A stretch of 25,731 nt of DNA from the IMG/VR virus record IMGVR_UViG_3300032156_000069, positions 1-25,731 of that record; one strand, written 5' to 3'. This document shows, piece by piece, positions 7,571 to 13,578 of the stretch (within the stretch, counting starts at the first letter, position 1; each line of letters opens with the position of its first letter). A program made the position numbers and the translations under genes. Below the pieces are notes generated by a model. It saw only the letters and a program-made list of their open reading frames with translations, ran no database searches and was not told where the DNA came from. This DNA comes from a virus.

Positions 7571-8335
7571 GTGAGCAATACAATGCCACAAGAAACCGCA
7601 AAAGTTAAGTCAGTAGAAAAAGTTAAAACTCTCAATGAGAGGTTAGCCGAGATTCAAAAGGAACTTAAAGCTCCAAAGAACCAGATTAACGAATTTGCTC
7701 ATTTCAACTATAGAAACTGCGAAGATATTTTAGAAGCCTTAAAACCCCTACTTGGGGATCTAATCCTTACACTAAGAGATGAAATAGTACAGGTAGGTGA
7801 TAGATACTATGTTAAATCTACCGCCTGTATATCAATGGACACAAATCATTTCTTGGAAGTTTCCGCATACGCAAGAGAAGCGGAAGTTAAAACCGGCATG
7901 GATTCTGCACAGATCACCGGAGCTACTTCAAGCTACGCAAGAAAATATGCACTCAACGGCTTATTCCTAATTGATGATACCCAAGATCCGGATTCAAAAG
8001 ATAACACTCCAAAACCAACAACCGAACCAATCAAGACTACTTCCGTCAGTAAACAGACGGTTGTAAAGCCGGTGGAAAAAGTTGTAAACCCGGTTGTAAA
8101 CTCCACAATCCCGGCAACAACGGAAACAAAGGGACAACTTCCAATTGGTAAAGATCCGGCAAGAGATACATCCGGAAGAACCTATTGTCCCGGAATTGAT
8201 AAGGACAAACCTTGTGGCAAAACGGTTTCAAAACGAGTTGAGGAATATTCCGTTAAAACATACCATAGGATTTTATGTATGAGTTGCCAACTAAAGTTAA
8301 AGGGAGAAAGAAATGCTCAAGAAGTTAGAGAATAA
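7571..8335 (+). CDS. erf: ERF-family single-strand annealing protein
   Basis: A phage recombinase of the ERF superfamily, which coats single-stranded DNA and anneals complementary strands during phage recombination and replication. Seen: the N-terminal ERF core with FNYRNCEDILEALKPLL (about 46-61), and the signature TGMDSAQITGATSSYARKYA (about 107-126) followed by LFLIDDTQDPD. A low-complexity linker (about 140-195) leads to a C-terminal four-cysteine finger, C206-X8-C215-X20-C236-X2-C239, probably zinc-binding. The start is uncertain: GTG at 7571 or ATG at 7583, four codons later; GGAAG is rather close to the first and rather far from the second. It lies directly after the zinc-ribbon gene and overlaps a small membrane-protein gene at its 3' end. 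Confidence 0.85.
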   Translation: MSNTMPQETAKVKSVEKVKTLNERLAEIQKELKAPKNQINEFAHFNYRNCEDILEALKPLLGDLILTLRDEIVQVGDRYYVKSTACISMDTNHFLEVSAYAREAEVKTGMDSAQITGATSSYARKYALNGLFLIDDTQDPDSKDNTPKPTTEPIKTTSVSKQTVVKPVEKVVNPVVNSTIPATTETKGQLPIGKDPARDTSGRTYCPGIDKDKPCGKTVSKRVEEYSVKTYHRILCMSCQLKLKGERNAQEVRE

Positions 8336-8444
8336 AATAAAGAACATAGATTGGGAAGGCGTGGTTGCTATCGGAGTTTTGATAGCAATTGCACTTGTTG
8401 TTCTTGCAGGTAGAGGCGGTAATGAATTTTATCCGGGAAACTAA
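8313..8444 (+). CDS. Tiny single-span membrane protein, 43 aa
   Basis: ATG at 8313 follows GGGAGAAAGAA, an acceptable ribosome site, and overlaps the 3' end of the ERF gene by 23 bases. The product is MLKKLENKIKNIDWEGV followed by a membrane span of about 20 residues (VAIGVLIAIALVVLAG) and a short tail RGGNEFYPGN. A positively charged N-terminus before the span suggests the N-terminus stays in the cytoplasm. Function unknown. Confidence 0.65.
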   Translation: MLKKLENKIKNIDWEGVVAIGVLIAIALVVLAGRGGNEFYPGN

Positions 8445-8445
8445 T

Positions 8446-8862
8446 ATGAAAATAGTAACTAAAGATAAGTGGGTTTGGATGCCACATCCGGCACACTTTA
8501 TTATGTCTGATTGGTGTAGGTTTACCCTTGCCACAAAGATTGGTAAGTATATTGTTTCAACAGTTGGGGAACTTGTCCCGGATGAAACTGTTAGGGAAAT
8601 ACATTGTCAAGTTATGGGAATAAAACTTGAAGGGAAAGGCGATGCAAGACTTGTAGACTTTATGAAGAAAGCCGGGTTTCAAGAACTTGGTTATAATCGC
8701 ATATATGAAACAATGGTTTTCAAGTGCAGAAAAGACAGTAAGAACCTTTGCTGCGGTTGGACAATTATGGTAGACAAGTGTGTTGATTCCGATGGTTACA
8801 CCGATGCAGTATCCGCAAGAAAAGGACACATGAAATATTGTAGAAAGTGGAGCAAGAGATGA
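8446..8862 (+). CDS. Conserved-type phage hypothetical, Cys-rich, 138 aa
   Basis: ATG at 8446 follows the stop of the small membrane gene by one base (TAATATG), so translation is probably coupled; GGGA lies nine bases upstream. The N-terminal part (KDKWVWMPHPAHFIMSDWCR, then LATKIGKYIVSTVGEL) is compact and aromatic-rich. The C-terminal half contains several cysteines (FKCRKD, LCCGW, DKCVDS, KYCRKW) that could bind a metal. No domain is recognised. The end overlaps the next gene by ATGA. Confidence 0.7.
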   Translation: MKIVTKDKWVWMPHPAHFIMSDWCRFTLATKIGKYIVSTVGELVPDETVREIHCQVMGIKLEGKGDARLVDFMKKAGFQELGYNRIYETMVFKCRKDSKNLCCGWTIMVDKCVDSDGYTDAVSARKGHMKYCRKWSKR

Positions 8863-9200
8863 GATCCATTGAATCAGATATTATAATAACGGGAATCCGG
8901 GCAAAGGTGGATGGATCGTTGGGTTTTAACGCAACTACTCCCGAACTTAGTCCGGAGGAGAAGGTAGCATTTATGGAGTTGCAAGGTATAAATCTCAAGA
9001 TGCTTGTTGTACCTTTGGATGAAAAAAATGCTCCACAGATCAGAGTTGATAAAGAGATTGATTCCAAAACTCCCGGACAAAGACTAAGGGCAGTTTTGTA
9101 TGTGCTTTGGGAACAAGGAAAAAAGGACAAGGACTATGAATCTTTTTACAAAGACCGCATGGAAAAGTTTATTGAAGCAGTAAAGGACAAACTATTATGA
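8859..9200 (+). CDS. Hypothetical phage early protein, 113 aa
   Basis: ATG at 8859 overlaps the previous stop (ATGA) and follows GGAG at six bases; an in-frame GTG at 8847 is less well placed. The protein starts MRSIESDIIITGIRAKVDGS, has a beta-rich first half, and ends in a helical region DSKTPGQRLRAVLYVLWEQ then FYKDRMEKFIEAVKDKL. The motif TPGQRLRAVLYVLWEQ is familiar from uncharacterised proteins in phage early or recombination regions, which agrees with its position after the ERF gene. No function can be assigned. Confidence 0.7.
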   Translation: MRSIESDIIITGIRAKVDGSLGFNATTPELSPEEKVAFMELQGINLKMLVVPLDEKNAPQIRVDKEIDSKTPGQRLRAVLYVLWEQGKKDKDYESFYKDRMEKFIEAVKDKLL

Positions 9201-9340
9201 TGAATCTTTTATTTGATCCGATTGTCGCTTCCGTCTTGACTATATTTTATATGTTGATGAAGAATTTTTTGGGAGTTGATTTACAGTACACACTCCTATT
9301 TTTTATATTACTCATTTGGGTTAGAGGAATAAGAAAATGA
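9197..9340 (+). CDS. Small two-span membrane protein, 47 aa
   Basis: ATG at 9197 overlaps the previous stop (ATGA), and its own stop overlaps the next ATG in the same way at 9337, so it is translationally coupled on both sides. Two hydrophobic segments are visible, about residues 5-22 (FDPIVASVLTIFYMLM) and 30-42 (YTLLFFILLIWV), followed by a basic end RGIRK, a hairpin-like membrane topology. Function unknown; an early-expressed membrane peptide could serve host takeover or exclusion, but nothing proves it. Confidence 0.65.
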   Translation: MMNLLFDPIVASVLTIFYMLMKNFLGVDLQYTLLFFILLIWVRGIRK

Positions 9341-9588
9341 AAGTAAATGTTAAAACAATATGGGGAGCAGGTCTTGTTAGTGTTGCATCCCCGTATGTGA
9401 GAATGGCAATGGATAAAAAAGAGGACTTAGAGATAACCTGTAAGGGTGCAACCATCATTGTACCTTTTGAGAAGTTATCAGAAAAGAAACCAAGAGATTC
9501 AACATTTACCGACAAGTTTGGTAGAAGCCACAACTATACTTTGTATGATTTCTTTTGGACAGATTTTTTGAAAGGTGGTGATAAATAA
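9337..9588 (+). CDS. Hypothetical protein, 83 aa
   Basis: ATG overlaps the previous stop (ATGA) and the TAA overlaps the next ATG by one base. The sequence is mixed alpha/beta with no recognised motif: MKVNVKTIWGAGLVSVASPY, a central ITCKGATIIVPFEKL strand-like segment, and an aromatic C-terminus YTLYDFFWTDFLKGGDK. It is coupled directly to the ParB-like gene, which suggests a joint function or expression level. Confidence 0.65.
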   Translation: MKVNVKTIWGAGLVSVASPYVRMAMDKKEDLEITCKGATIIVPFEKLSEKKPRDSTFTDKFGRSHNYTLYDFFWTDFLKGGDK

Positions 9589-10307
9589 TGACAGATATAG
9601 AATATGGAAAAGTCTACGAAACAAAAGATTACGGTATCTTCAAGAGTATTGAAGGAAACCGTAAAACTTTGGAAGGTCAAGTTGAACGCTTGATGACTTC
9701 AATTCAGGACAAAAATCTATTAGAAGTTAATCCTATCATAGTCAACACCAAGATGGAAGTTATAGACGGTCAGGCAAGGTTGTCTGCTGCAAAGCAACTC
9801 AATGTGCCAATTCATTATATGGTGGCTAAGGTGGCAAACCTTGAGGATGTAAGACTTCTTAATATCAATGTAACAAAATGGGGAATGGAGGATTACTTGG
9901 AAAGTTACTTGGCTCAAAAAGTATCTTCCTACTACACTCTTAAAAAGTTCCATGAAGAATACGCAATACCAATTACACTTTGTATCCAACTCTTATCGGG
10001 AATAACGGATAGATCAGAGGCGAGAGCATCCTTTAAGAATGGGGATTTTGTTGTTTCTTCCTTAACAGAAGCAAAAGTAATAGCCGAAAAATTGTTGGAT
10101 GTGAGGGAATTTGCCGATAGAGGTCTTTGGAGGTCAAGGGATTTTATACAAGCAGTTATTGCACTACACAAAGATCCCAAAACGAACCATAATAGGTTAT
10201 TAAAGAAGTTTAAGAAATCCGGGTTGACTATCTACAGACAGGGAAGCACACAAGATTACCTGCGAAGGTTTGCGGAAGTTTATGCCTATGTAGAGAAAGA
10301 AGATTAG
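9588..10307 (+). CDS. ParB-like nuclease-domain protein
   Basis: 239 residues. The N-terminal region carries a ParB/Srx-type fold signature: NPIIVNTKMEVIDGQARLSA (about 48-67), where IDGQ-x-R corresponds to the family's DGHxR nucleotide-binding turn. In plasmid and phage proteins this domain binds NTP or acts on DNA; here it is followed by about 150 mainly helical residues (YYTLKKFHEEYAIPITLCIQ and further) that could form a helix-turn-helix-type DNA-binding region. Role: DNA binding, transcription regulation or genome maintenance; partition is not implied since no ParA is seen. The ATG is fused to the previous stop (TAATG), with AAAGGTGGTG upstream. Confidence 0.75.
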   Translation: MTDIEYGKVYETKDYGIFKSIEGNRKTLEGQVERLMTSIQDKNLLEVNPIIVNTKMEVIDGQARLSAAKQLNVPIHYMVAKVANLEDVRLLNINVTKWGMEDYLESYLAQKVSSYYTLKKFHEEYAIPITLCIQLLSGITDRSEARASFKNGDFVVSSLTEAKVIAEKLLDVREFADRGLWRSRDFIQAVIALHKDPKTNHNRLLKKFKKSGLTIYRQGSTQDYLRRFAEVYAYVEKED

Positions 10308-10339
10308 CTTCTGCGGTTTGCCCGGAAGCCACTCCGGGT
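10307..10339 (+). promoter_or_regulatory. Overlapping alternative hairpins between genes
   Basis: GCCCGG (10320-10325) pairs with CCGGGT (10334-10339) around eight bases. An alternative GCTTC (10307-10311)/GAAGC (10325-10329) hairpin would exclude it. There is no T-run, so this is not a simple terminator. Lying just before a new gene with an AAGGA site, it may adjust expression; that is inference. Confidence 0.35.
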
Positions 10340-10358
10340 AAGACGAAGGATCTAATTC

Positions 10359-10700
10359 ATGTTGACGGAAACAATATCTAAAAGGACAGATAGTCATAAT
10401 GGAATTACTTTTACTATGTACGAAGTGAAAGACGGGCATCAAAGAGATAGTGAGGCATCGCTTCAAGGCGGTAAACTAATTCTAAAAGGTATCCAATCCG
10501 TAACCATGGCGGAAGGTCAGTATAAATATGGTGATGAGGTTATAATACAGGTTTATAATCAAGCGGGAAGTGTCGTAAAAAAAGACCGGGTAAATGAAAA
10601 CTACGATAGAATACAGATCTTTTTTACCAAAAGTATTTTTTTGGATATTTGTAAGATGATCTTAGAGGATAGATCAAATGGGCAAAAGTCAGAGGCGTAA
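10359..10700 (+). CDS. Hypothetical protein, 113 aa
   Basis: ATG at 10359 follows GAAGGA at a proper distance. The protein appears beta-rich (GITFTMYEVKDGHQ, GGKLILKGIQSVTM, YGDEVIIQVYNQAGSVVKK), consistent with a small beta-sandwich, and ends in a helix IFLDICKMILEDRS. No family is recognised. Its 3' end overlaps the following nuclease-like gene by 23 bases. Confidence 0.65.
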   Translation: MLTETISKRTDSHNGITFTMYEVKDGHQRDSEASLQGGKLILKGIQSVTMAEGQYKYGDEVIIQVYNQAGSVVKKDRVNENYDRIQIFFTKSIFLDICKMILEDRSNGQKSEA

Positions 10701-10971
10701 GGGTGGCGATGGTGAAAGAGCCATCGTTAATCTATTAAAAGATAACGGAGTTCCGGCAAAAAGAATTGCCATGATGGAAACCGGTGGCATTGATAAAGGT
10801 GATATTGAAGTTGCCGGATGTTGGCACGGACAGGTTAAGGTTGGTGAGTATATCCCGGAGTTTGATTACAAAGCAATGGAAGATGGTTCAGAGTTTTTAT
10901 TTAAGAAAAAGGATAGGAAGAAATGGCTTGTTACCATGACGCTTGACTTTTTCCTTGAAAGGTTTTTATGA
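10678..10971 (+). CDS. Hjc-like / PD-(D/E)xK nuclease-type protein
   Basis: 97 residues resembling small Holliday-junction-resolvase-type nucleases: a basic start (KSQRRKGGDGERAIVNLLKD) with conserved-looking E13, a central GIDKGDIEV with D42, and a strand GQVKVG carrying K54. In canonical PD-(D/E)xK enzymes the last motif is E-x-K; here the first position is Q52, so either the enzyme uses a variant site or it is inactive. Size fits the family minimum. A role in resolving recombination intermediates would suit its place in the same block as the ERF annealing protein. GAGGATAGATCAA precedes the ATG. Confidence 0.6.
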   Translation: MGKSQRRKGGDGERAIVNLLKDNGVPAKRIAMMETGGIDKGDIEVAGCWHGQVKVGEYIPEFDYKAMEDGSEFLFKKKDRKKWLVTMTLDFFLERFL

Positions 10972-11267
10972 AAGACTCAAAAGAAAAGATAATCTTGGAA
11001 GATAAGTTAGATGAGTTATTTCCTAAAGGGAAGTGTTCGGAGAGAGGACAGGCTCTTGTACTTTATGCCTTTGCAAAGATTCTTATTGAAGATACGAGGG
11101 AAATCAAAAAAGGTGAAACTTTTAGACGAAGTTATCAAATGGGATACAACGATGCAGTAGCGAAATTAGAAATCCAAATAGCGGAAGAAATGTTGATAGC
11201 TCAAAAAGAAGGGCAACCTACTTCAAGACTTACAAGTTTGGCTATGCGATTAACGGAGTTAAAATGA
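10968..11267 (+). CDS. Hypothetical helical protein, 99 aa
   Basis: ATG overlaps the preceding stop (ATGA), with AAAGG a few bases upstream, and its stop overlaps the next ATG. The protein is almost wholly helical and charged (DSKEKIILEDKLDELFPKG, ALVLYAFAKILIEDTREIKK, GYNDAVAKLEIQIAEEMLIA). No motif is recognised. Confidence 0.65.
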   Translation: MKDSKEKIILEDKLDELFPKGKCSERGQALVLYAFAKILIEDTREIKKGETFRRSYQMGYNDAVAKLEIQIAEEMLIAQKEGQPTSRLTSLAMRLTELK

Positions 11268-11443
11268 AACTACCACTTTGGTTTAGAAAATGGATCGGTT
11301 CTTGGTGGGGATCTTATTGCGAAGTATGTGGAGATAAGTTTGCAGAGGATCAAGAATCCTACAAAGGTGGTTGGGGAATCCGAGAATGGTGCGAGAATAA
11401 GAAATGCCCGGCTTACAAAAAGATATGCAGAGGTAAGTTATGA
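11264..11443 (+). CDS. Small Cys/Trp-rich protein, possible zinc finger, 59 aa
   Basis: ATG overlaps the previous stop and follows CGGAG at five bases. A very aromatic N-terminus (LPLWFRKWIGSWWG) precedes four cysteines, C19-X2-C22 in YCEVCGDKF and C43-X4-C48 in WCENKKCPAYKK, with C55 as an extra. This could coordinate zinc. Function unknown; its stop overlaps the next ATG (ATGA-type at 11440). Confidence 0.6.
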   Translation: MKLPLWFRKWIGSWWGSYCEVCGDKFAEDQESYKGGWGIREWCENKKCPAYKKICRGKL

Positions 11444-11607
11444 AGATTAAACGGGATATGTTTAAGAATGTCCGGGAAGTTGAGATCTCAACCAATGAAC
11501 TTAAAGAGTTGGCTACGGATATTATTGTTCAGGTGGGGTTCTTGAAAGTAGTCGGAAAGATCCCGATAATAAATTACCCATTATCAAAGAAAGATGAAAA
11601 TAACTAA
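11440..11607 (+). CDS. Small hypothetical protein, 55 aa
   Basis: ATG at 11440 overlaps the preceding stop and follows AGAGGTAAGTT, a good ribosome site. The sequence starts MKIKRDMFKNVREVEISTNE and includes a hydrophobic strand-like stretch IIVQVGFLKVVGKIPIINY. No family recognised. Its end overlaps the following gene by 14 bases. Confidence 0.55.
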   Translation: MKIKRDMFKNVREVEISTNELKELATDIIVQVGFLKVVGKIPIINYPLSKKDENN

Positions 11608-11872
11608 ACTTGAGAAGTTGGCAAACCATATAACCGGGGAGGTAAAGATCACGGTTGAAATAACTATCTCTACTTCTGATCTTGCAGAATTTGATTACTT
11701 TGGTCTTGATAAATTCCCGGATGAATCTATCCCGGATGTCTTAGTTGCGGTTGGCAGAATGTATCAAAAACGCATCAAACCGGGCAAAATCAGGCATCCG
11801 GAGGAAAATCGGCTCTCTACAATGCCCGACATTAAATCTTTTACGGGTAAGACGATACCAACTACCTTGTAA
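11594..11872 (+). CDS. Hypothetical protein, 92 aa
   Basis: ATG at 11594 lies inside the previous gene's last codons; only a weak AAAGAAAG site precedes it. The first half looks beta-rich (GEVKITVEITISTSDLAEF); the second contains a short helix (PDVLVAVGRMYQKRIKPGK) and an unstructured C-terminus. No domain is recognised. Its last codons overlap the -35 box of the next promoter. Confidence 0.6.
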   Translation: MKITKLEKLANHITGEVKITVEITISTSDLAEFDYFGLDKFPDESIPDVLVAVGRMYQKRIKPGKIRHPEENRLSTMPDIKSFTGKTIPTTL

Positions 11873-11901
11873 AAATATAATGAAAGATTATAATAATACT
11901 A
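11867..11901 (+). promoter_or_regulatory. Sigma70-type promoter, apparently leaderless
   Basis: TTGTAA (11867-11872), a 16-base spacer, and a perfect TATAAT (11889-11894). Six bases separate the -10 box from the ATG at 11901, the same geometry as at 7284, placing transcript start at the start codon. Confidence 0.55.
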
Positions 11902-12215
11902 TGCCCGTAACCTACGAAAGTATACATATTGAGGAAGCTCAAGAATACTTTTTAGTACCCATTAAAGATCAGGATTCCCTATTTTATCTTGGAAATAAAA
12001 ATAAACTTAACGCCTTAAAAATAGCAATGGATGCCTCCAAAGTTATTGCTACATCCGGTGTTGCAAGTGTCAATGAAGATGAATCCGGGACTCGTTGTTA
12101 CATTCTTTTAGATACGGATAAAACAGGTTGTGAAGAAATAATGAATGAGGTAGACCAAGTTTTAGTGGGGAATTTAGGTATAAAAAATGATAAAAATGAC
12201 ATCAAAAATCCTTAA
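11901..12215 (+). CDS. Hypothetical acidic protein, 104 aa
   Basis: Two in-frame ATGs are possible, 11880 and 11901; neither has a Shine-Dalgarno site. The ATG at 11901 is preferred because a TATAAT box ends seven bases before it. The product begins MPVTYESIHIEEAQEYFLVP and seems alpha/beta (DSLFYLGNKNKLNALKIAMD, RCYILLDTDKTGCEEIMNEV). A charged, asparagine-rich tail ends the protein. No family recognised. It overlaps the next small gene by 20 bases. Confidence 0.6.
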   Translation: MPVTYESIHIEEAQEYFLVPIKDQDSLFYLGNKNKLNALKIAMDASKVIATSGVASVNEDESGTRCYILLDTDKTGCEEIMNEVDQVLVGNLGIKNDKNDIKNP

Positions 12216-12318
12216 AAGGAACTATGCTAAAAGACTAAAAAGGCGTGGTATAGCCAAGAAACACTTAAAGTTATTTAGAAAGGGCATAAAAAAGCGTGGA
12301 AAAAAGGCTAATAAATAA
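12196..12318 (+). CDS. Very basic 40-residue peptide
   Basis: ATG at 12196 inside the previous gene's end; ends at TAA 12318, overlapping the next start. Product begins MTSKILKRNYAKRLKRRGIA and ends KKRGKKAN K; nearly half the residues are Lys or Arg, so nucleic-acid binding is likely. No good ribosome site, so coupled translation is assumed. Too short for family assignment. Confidence 0.45.
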   Translation: MTSKILKRNYAKRLKRRGIAKKHLKLFRKGIKKRGKKANK

Positions 12319-12502
12319 GATAAAAAAGTATGCAAAACTGCGGGGAGGCAAATCATATAACGAGGCAGATCCGGAAAAGTTGATAAGAGCTTTTGAAAAC
12401 GCAACGGCTGAATGGCAAAAGGTTTATGAGGAGGGTATGGATATATACCTCCATTCCATTAAAACCGGAAGGGTGAGAGCCGGTGAAAGTATGGGAAAGT
12501 AA
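12296..12502 (+). CDS. Hypothetical helical protein, 68 aa
   Basis: GTG start at 12296, with AAAGGG 12 bases upstream inside the preceding basic-peptide gene. The protein is helical and charged (KRLINKIKKYAKLRGGKSYN, EKLIRAFENATAEWQKVYEE). No motif recognised. Its TAA stop is the first paired triplet of the long inverted repeat that follows. Confidence 0.55.
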   Translation: MEKRLINKIKKYAKLRGGKSYNEADPEKLIRAFENATAEWQKVYEEGMDIYLHSIKTGRVRAGESMGK

Positions 12503-12629
12503 TTAAGGATCGGATAACTACGCCCATTCTGTAACTTGACTCTTTCGGAGCAGGGCGGTGGTATCTGCGATTGGGCAGGAGCAGACGCTACTTAATGGAG
12601 TGGGTGTAATTGTCCGATGTCTTAATTAT
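12499..12629 (+). ncRNA. Candidate structured RNA closed by a ~27-bp imperfect stem
   Basis: The arm ATCGGATAACTACGCCCA (12509-12526) pairs with TGGGTGTAATTGTCCGAT (12601-12618) over 18 positions with two G-T pairs and one C-A mismatch. Beyond a small internal loop, AATTAAG (12501-12507) pairs perfectly with CTTAATT (12621-12627), and two more pairs extend it. The 74-base apex can form CTC/GAG plus CTG/CAG (12529-12552 region) and GTA-TCTGC (12561-12568)/GCAGA (12581-12585)-TAC (12589-12591) hairpins, giving a three-way-junction outline. There is no T-run, so it is not a terminator. It fits no RNA family I recognise. It fills the gap between two genes exactly. Confidence 0.5.
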
Positions 12630-12650
12630 GATTCAATTGCAAGTTATAAT
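12622..12650 (+). promoter_or_regulatory. Weak candidate promoter
   Basis: A perfect TATAAT (12645-12650) lies 17 bases after TTAATT (12622-12627), a poor -35. Transcription would start around 12657, inside the annotated gene's first codons, so either the real start is downstream or the box is fortuitous. Confidence 0.25.
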
Positions 12651-12651
12651 A

Positions 12652-12843
12652 ATGTCGGAGGTTAATTCTTGGATAGTGGGAAATAAAACTCCCACTCCAC
12701 TAACCTACATTATTAAGAATAATCCGGAAGTGCAGACAAGAACAATCCGGGCAGCAATTGAAGCATTATGCAGGAAAGGTTATCTTCGCAAATCTTGCAT
12801 GAGAGGACAGGCGACTTATGTAAAGTTGAGGAGTATTTTCTAA
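12652..12843 (+). CDS. Putative small winged-helix-like protein, 63 aa
   Basis: Start is uncertain: ATG at 12652 (MSEVNSWIVGNK) has no Shine-Dalgarno site, while TTG at 12610, in frame and preceded by GGAG at nine bases, would begin inside the long RNA stem. The core TPLTYIIKNNPEVQTRTIRA followed by AIEALCRKGYLRKSCMRGQA and TYVKLRSIF has the helix-helix-helix-wing rhythm of a winged-helix DNA-binding domain (recognition helix TRTIRAAIEALCRKG, wing around the RGQATYVKL stretch). This is inference from pattern only. A regulator or packaging-related DNA binder would suit its place before the terminase genes. Confidence 0.5.
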   Translation: MSEVNSWIVGNKTPTPLTYIIKNNPEVQTRTIRAAIEALCRKGYLRKSCMRGQATYVKLRSIF

Positions 12844-12845
12844 TT

Positions 12846-13079
12846 ATGGAAACTAAAACTAAAAGAAATACCGGTGGTAGACATCAGGCTAAGTATGATC
12901 GTCAATGGCAAAGGACAGCCAAGAATAAGATTAAACATATTGAAGATCACAATGGTGATAAGAGCATTATTGAAAAATATAAAATAAATCCTAAGTGGAA
13001 AGGTAGTAAAAGACCGATTGTGAAGGGTAAAATCGGCAAGAGCAAAAGAAAAATCTATGACCAAAAAGAAAGATCCTAA
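12846..13079 (+). CDS. Basic hypothetical protein, 77 aa
   Basis: ATG at 12846, two bases after the preceding stop; a GAGGAG lies 12 bases upstream, so reinitiation is likely. The product is strongly basic and hydrophilic (METKTKRNTGGRHQAKYDRQ, KNKIKHIEDHNGDKSIIEKY, KGSKRPIVKGKIGKSKRKIY). It probably binds nucleic acid or is largely disordered. No family recognised. It overlaps the small terminase gene by 23 bases. Confidence 0.55.
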   Translation: METKTKRNTGGRHQAKYDRQWQRTAKNKIKHIEDHNGDKSIIEKYKINPKWKGSKRPIVKGKIGKSKRKIYDQKERS

Positions 13080-13578
13080 AGATATTAAAAAAGCCGGTAG
13101 AAAGACCAAATGGACACCGAAACTAAACGATAAGATCATTGAATACTTTAGTCTTGAACCATCTTATGAACGGGAAGTTATGCATACCAACAAGAAGGGT
13201 GAAACTTGGTCAAGTTACGAGGATAAACCTAACCGATTGCCCACTCTATTCCGCTTTGCAATGCTTAATCATATATCGCAGGATGCTATGGAAGATTGGG
13301 CGAAGGAAGAAAACAAGGACAAGTATCCCGGATTCATCGGATCATACAAGGCTGCTAAACAATTACAGAAGGAGTTTTTAATAGATAACGCACTATCCGG
13401 ACTGTACAATCCCACATTTTCAATCTTTACAGCTAAAAACATTACAGATATGAGGGATCAAATGCCCATGCTTACTCCCGATGGAGCAAATGTTATTGGT
13501 GGATTTATTTTAGTTAAGCCACCGGAAACTAAAGAAGATGCCAAAAAAGATATACCCGGAAGTACACCTAACAATTAA
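13057..13578 (+). CDS. terS: Terminase small subunit
   Basis: 173 residues. The small terminase recognises phage DNA and loads it on the large subunit for packaging. Seen: a basic N-terminus (TKKKDPKDIKKAGRKTKW), a helix-rich centre with a possible helix-turn-helix (RLPTLFRFAMLNHISQDAME and IGSYKAAKQLQKEFLIDNAL), and the segment GLYNPTFSIFTAKNITDMRD (about 116-135), a typical small-terminase oligomerisation-region motif. The C-terminal tail is disordered-looking. Its 3' end overlaps the large terminase by 41 bases, the usual coupling of this pair. Confidence 0.8.
   Translation: MTKKKDPKDIKKAGRKTKWTPKLNDKIIEYFSLEPSYEREVMHTNKKGETWSSYEDKPNRLPTLFRFAMLNHISQDAMEDWAKEENKDKYPGFIGSYKAAKQLQKEFLIDNALSGLYNPTFSIFTAKNITDMRDQMPMLTPDGANVIGGFILVKPPETKEDAKKDIPGSTPNN

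Noticed and set aside
9588-10307. Plasmid-style partition system
   Set aside because: Only a ParB-like protein is present; no ParA ATPase or centromere-like repeats were seen.
12499-12629. Idea that the long stem is a transcription terminator or a phi29-type packaging RNA
   Set aside because: There is no T-run, and neither sequence nor terminase type resembles phi29, whose pRNA works with a different ATPase.
12499-12629. Idea that the inverted repeat is a miniature transposon (MITE)
   Set aside because: Arms meet through wobble pairs and small loops, no target-site duplication is evident, and no transposase or second copy was seen; RNA folding fits better.
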